Shown: piece by piece, positions 5,553 to 7,040 of the stretch
Numbering within the stretch: the stretch's first letter is position 1
Layout: each line of letters starts with the position of its first letter
Assembly: GCA_964563165.1 (NCBI GenBank)
Contig: CAZLWA010000084.1
Coordinates: 1-7,040 of the forward strand
Direction of reading: 5' to 3'
Origin: CAZLWA01 sp964563165
GTDB taxonomy: Bacteria; CLD3; SB21
Length of the DNA: 7,040 bases
Notes under the pieces: model-generated
Database searches by the model: none
Seen by the model: the letters and a program-made list of their open reading frames with translations, nothing else
Told to the model about the DNA's origin: nothing
Position numbers and translations under genes: made by a program

Positions 5553-7040
5553 TTATCCGCTCCACTTCCAATCGCGAATCTCCGGCATGTCATCCCCGTA
5601 CTTCGCGATATACTCTTTATGTTCAATGAGTTTTTCATTAAGCCACTGCTTCACATAAGCCGCTTGGTTCCCTAGATCGGGCACGCGGTCGATCACATCG
5701 TTGACGAGATGAAACCGATCGAGATCATTAAGCACGGTCATGTCAAACGACGTCGTGGTCGTGCCTTCTTCTTTATAGCCGCGGACATGAAGATTCTTGT
5801 GATTCGCTCTGCGATAGGTCAAGCGGTGGATCAACCACGGATAGCCGTGAAATGCAAATACGATCGGCCTGTTCGTCGTGAAGAGTGTATCGAAATCCCG
5901 GTCACTCATTCCATGCGGGTGTTCGGTCGAAGGCTGAAGCCGCATGAGATCCATGACGTTGATGACGCGGACTTTCAAAGACGGAAGTTTTTCTCTCAGG
6001 ATTTTTACGGCGGCAAGCGTTTCCAAAGTCGGAACGTCGCCGCAGCAGGCCATAACCACATCGGGATCCGATCCGCGATCGTTGCTCGCCCATTCCCAAA
6101 TGCTCACTCCCATGATGCAATGCTTGACCGCCTCATCAATGCTCAGCCACTGAGGCGCTGGCTGCTTGCCCGCAACGATCACGTTGACATAATTCCGGCT
6201 TCGTAAACAGTGATCCGTCGAACTGAGCAATGTGTTCGCATCTGGAGGCAGGTACACCCGGATCACGGCCGCTTTTTTATTCACCACATGGTCAAGAAAT
6301 CCCGGATCCTGGTGGCTGAATCCATTATGATCCTGACGCCACACGTGTGAGGTCAGAAGGTAATTGAGCGAGGCGATGGGCCTCCGCCACGGGATATCCA
6401 ATGTAACTTTCAGCCATTTCGCGTGCTGATTGAACATCGAATCAATAATGTGAATAAATGCCTCGTAGCACGAAAAAAATCCGTGACGCCCGGTCAGCAA
6501 ATAACCTTCGAGCCATCCCTGGCACTGATGCTCGCTGAGCATTTCCATGACGCGGCCGCTGCTCGACACATGGTCGTCGGCCGGAATAACTTCCGCCATG
6601 GACATACGATTGCTTTCTTCGAAGACGGCGCTCCATCGGTTCGAAGCCGTTTCATCCGGACTGAAAATCCGAAAGTTATTTGGATTGGCCTTCATGACAT
6701 CGCGAATGAATTTTCCCTGAATGGATGTTGCCTCGGCATTTACCGATCCGGGACTTGGGACCGTTACGGCATACGGATGAAAATCGGGTAGCCGCAGATC
6801 CTTCAGAAGAAGTCCGCCATTCGCCAGAGGATTGGCGCTCATACGGCGGTTTCCTTTTGGCGCCAGTTCACGCAGTTCGGCTAAAAGCCTTCCTGATTTA
6901 TCAAAAAGTTTTTCCGGTAAATAACTTTTCATCCAGACTTCCAATTGTTTGACATGCTCCGGTTTATCCATGTTGGCGATGGGAACCTGATGAGAACGAA
7001 ATGTTCCTTCGATGGGTTTCCCATCTATTTCTTTCGGGCC
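5553..7040 (-). CDS. xfp: Xylulose-5-phosphate/fructose-6-phosphate phosphoketolase, C-terminal part; start lies beyond the right edge
   Basis: This thiamine-diphosphate enzyme splits xylulose 5-phosphate (and often fructose 6-phosphate) with phosphate into acetyl phosphate plus glyceraldehyde 3-phosphate or erythrose 4-phosphate. The frame stays open to base 7040 with family-like sequence (GPKEIDGKPIEGTFRSHQVP), so the ATG at 6971 is internal. About 495 residues are visible of roughly 790-830. Counting from that internal ATG, the visible part includes SPDETASNRW (104-113) and SEHQCQGWLEGYLLTGRHG (146-164), whose E155 matches the cofactor-activating glutamate (E479 in bifidobacterial enzymes, from memory). 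It also has the SHVWRQDHNGFSHQDPG block (208-224) with H215, N216 and H220, and the phosphate-binding AGKQPA (267-272). The C-terminal XFP_C domain ends in DWKWSG, as in known phosphoketolases. The thiamine-binding N-terminal domain is outside the window. The gene converges on the cyclase gene, 21 bp away. Acetate kinase or phosphotransacetylase, its usual partners, are not in view. Confidence 0.97.
   Translation of the reverse strand, partial: GPKEIDGKPIEGTFRSHQVPIANMDKPEHVKQLEVWMKSYLPEKLFDKSGRLLAELRELAPKGNRRMSANPLANGGLLLKDLRLPDFHPYAVTVPSPGSVNAEATSIQGKFIRDVMKANPNNFRIFSPDETASNRWSAVFEESNRMSMAEVIPADDHVSSSGRVMEMLSEHQCQGWLEGYLLTGRHGFFSCYEAFIHIIDSMFNQHAKWLKVTLDIPWRRPIASLNYLLTSHVWRQDHNGFSHQDPGFLDHVVNKKAAVIRVYLPPDANTLLSSTDHCLRSRNYVNVIVAGKQPAPQWLSIDEAVKHCIMGVSIWEWASNDRGSDPDVVMACCGDVPTLETLAAVKILREKLPSLKVRVINVMDLMRLQPSTEHPHGMSDRDFDTLFTTNRPIVFAFHGYPWLIHRLTYRRANHKNLHVRGYKEEGTTTTSFDMTVLNDLDRFHLVNDVIDRVPDLGNQAAYVKQWLNEKLIEHKEYIAKYGDDMPEIRDWKWSG

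Noticed and set aside
5709..6206. Plus-strand open frame opposite the phosphoketolase gene
   Set aside because: It is antisense to a well-conserved enzyme and its translation shows no domain; the phosphoketolase reading explains the sequence.
6971..6971. ATG at 6971 as the phosphoketolase start
   Set aside because: The frame continues upstream to the window edge with conserved phosphoketolase sequence, so this methionine is internal.

Overview
The window looks like ordinary chromosomal DNA from a Gram-negative (diderm) bacterium. It holds the end of an RND-type inner-membrane pump and a complete outer-membrane beta-barrel protein, so an outer membrane is expected. Shine-Dalgarno signals are weak or absent in front of all three genes whose starts are visible. 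The barrel is a small Omp85-type protein without POTRA domains, a form known mainly from Bacteroidota and relatives. Together these hint at the FCB superphylum (Bacteroidota, Ignavibacteriota or related lineages), but this is a low-confidence inference from protein style, not from a marker gene.

Layout: (1) 1-1959, plus strand, is the C-terminal two thirds of an AcrB/HAE1-type RND transporter whose start lies upstream of the window. (2) 1989-2026 is a clear rho-independent terminator that ends this unit. (3) 2046-3143, plus strand, is a secreted 365-residue Omp85-family barrel. (4) 3205-4407, plus strand, is a 12-helix MFS transporter 61 bp downstream of the barrel gene. (5) 4408-4664 is a 257-bp AT-rich intergenic stretch with no convincing gene. 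(6) 4665-5531, plus strand, is a membrane-anchored GGDEF diguanylate cyclase. (7) 5553-7040, minus strand, is the C-terminal part of a xylulose-5-phosphate/fructose-6-phosphate phosphoketolase. It converges on the cyclase gene with only 21 bp between the two stop codons.

The genes do not form one evident pathway. The RND pump exports substrates across the envelope, the barrel inserts in the outer membrane, the MFS protein moves an unknown small molecule across the inner membrane, the cyclase makes c-di-GMP in response to an unknown cue, and the phosphoketolase makes acetyl phosphate in central carbon metabolism. The barrel and MFS genes could share a transcript; the cyclase and phosphoketolase are probably separate units. 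I see no tRNA, rRNA, CRISPR array, insertion sequence, integrase or attachment site, and no sign of an undescribed multi-gene system. The most interesting points are the POTRA-less barrel, its position directly behind a terminator, and the cyclase's uncharacterised membrane input domain.
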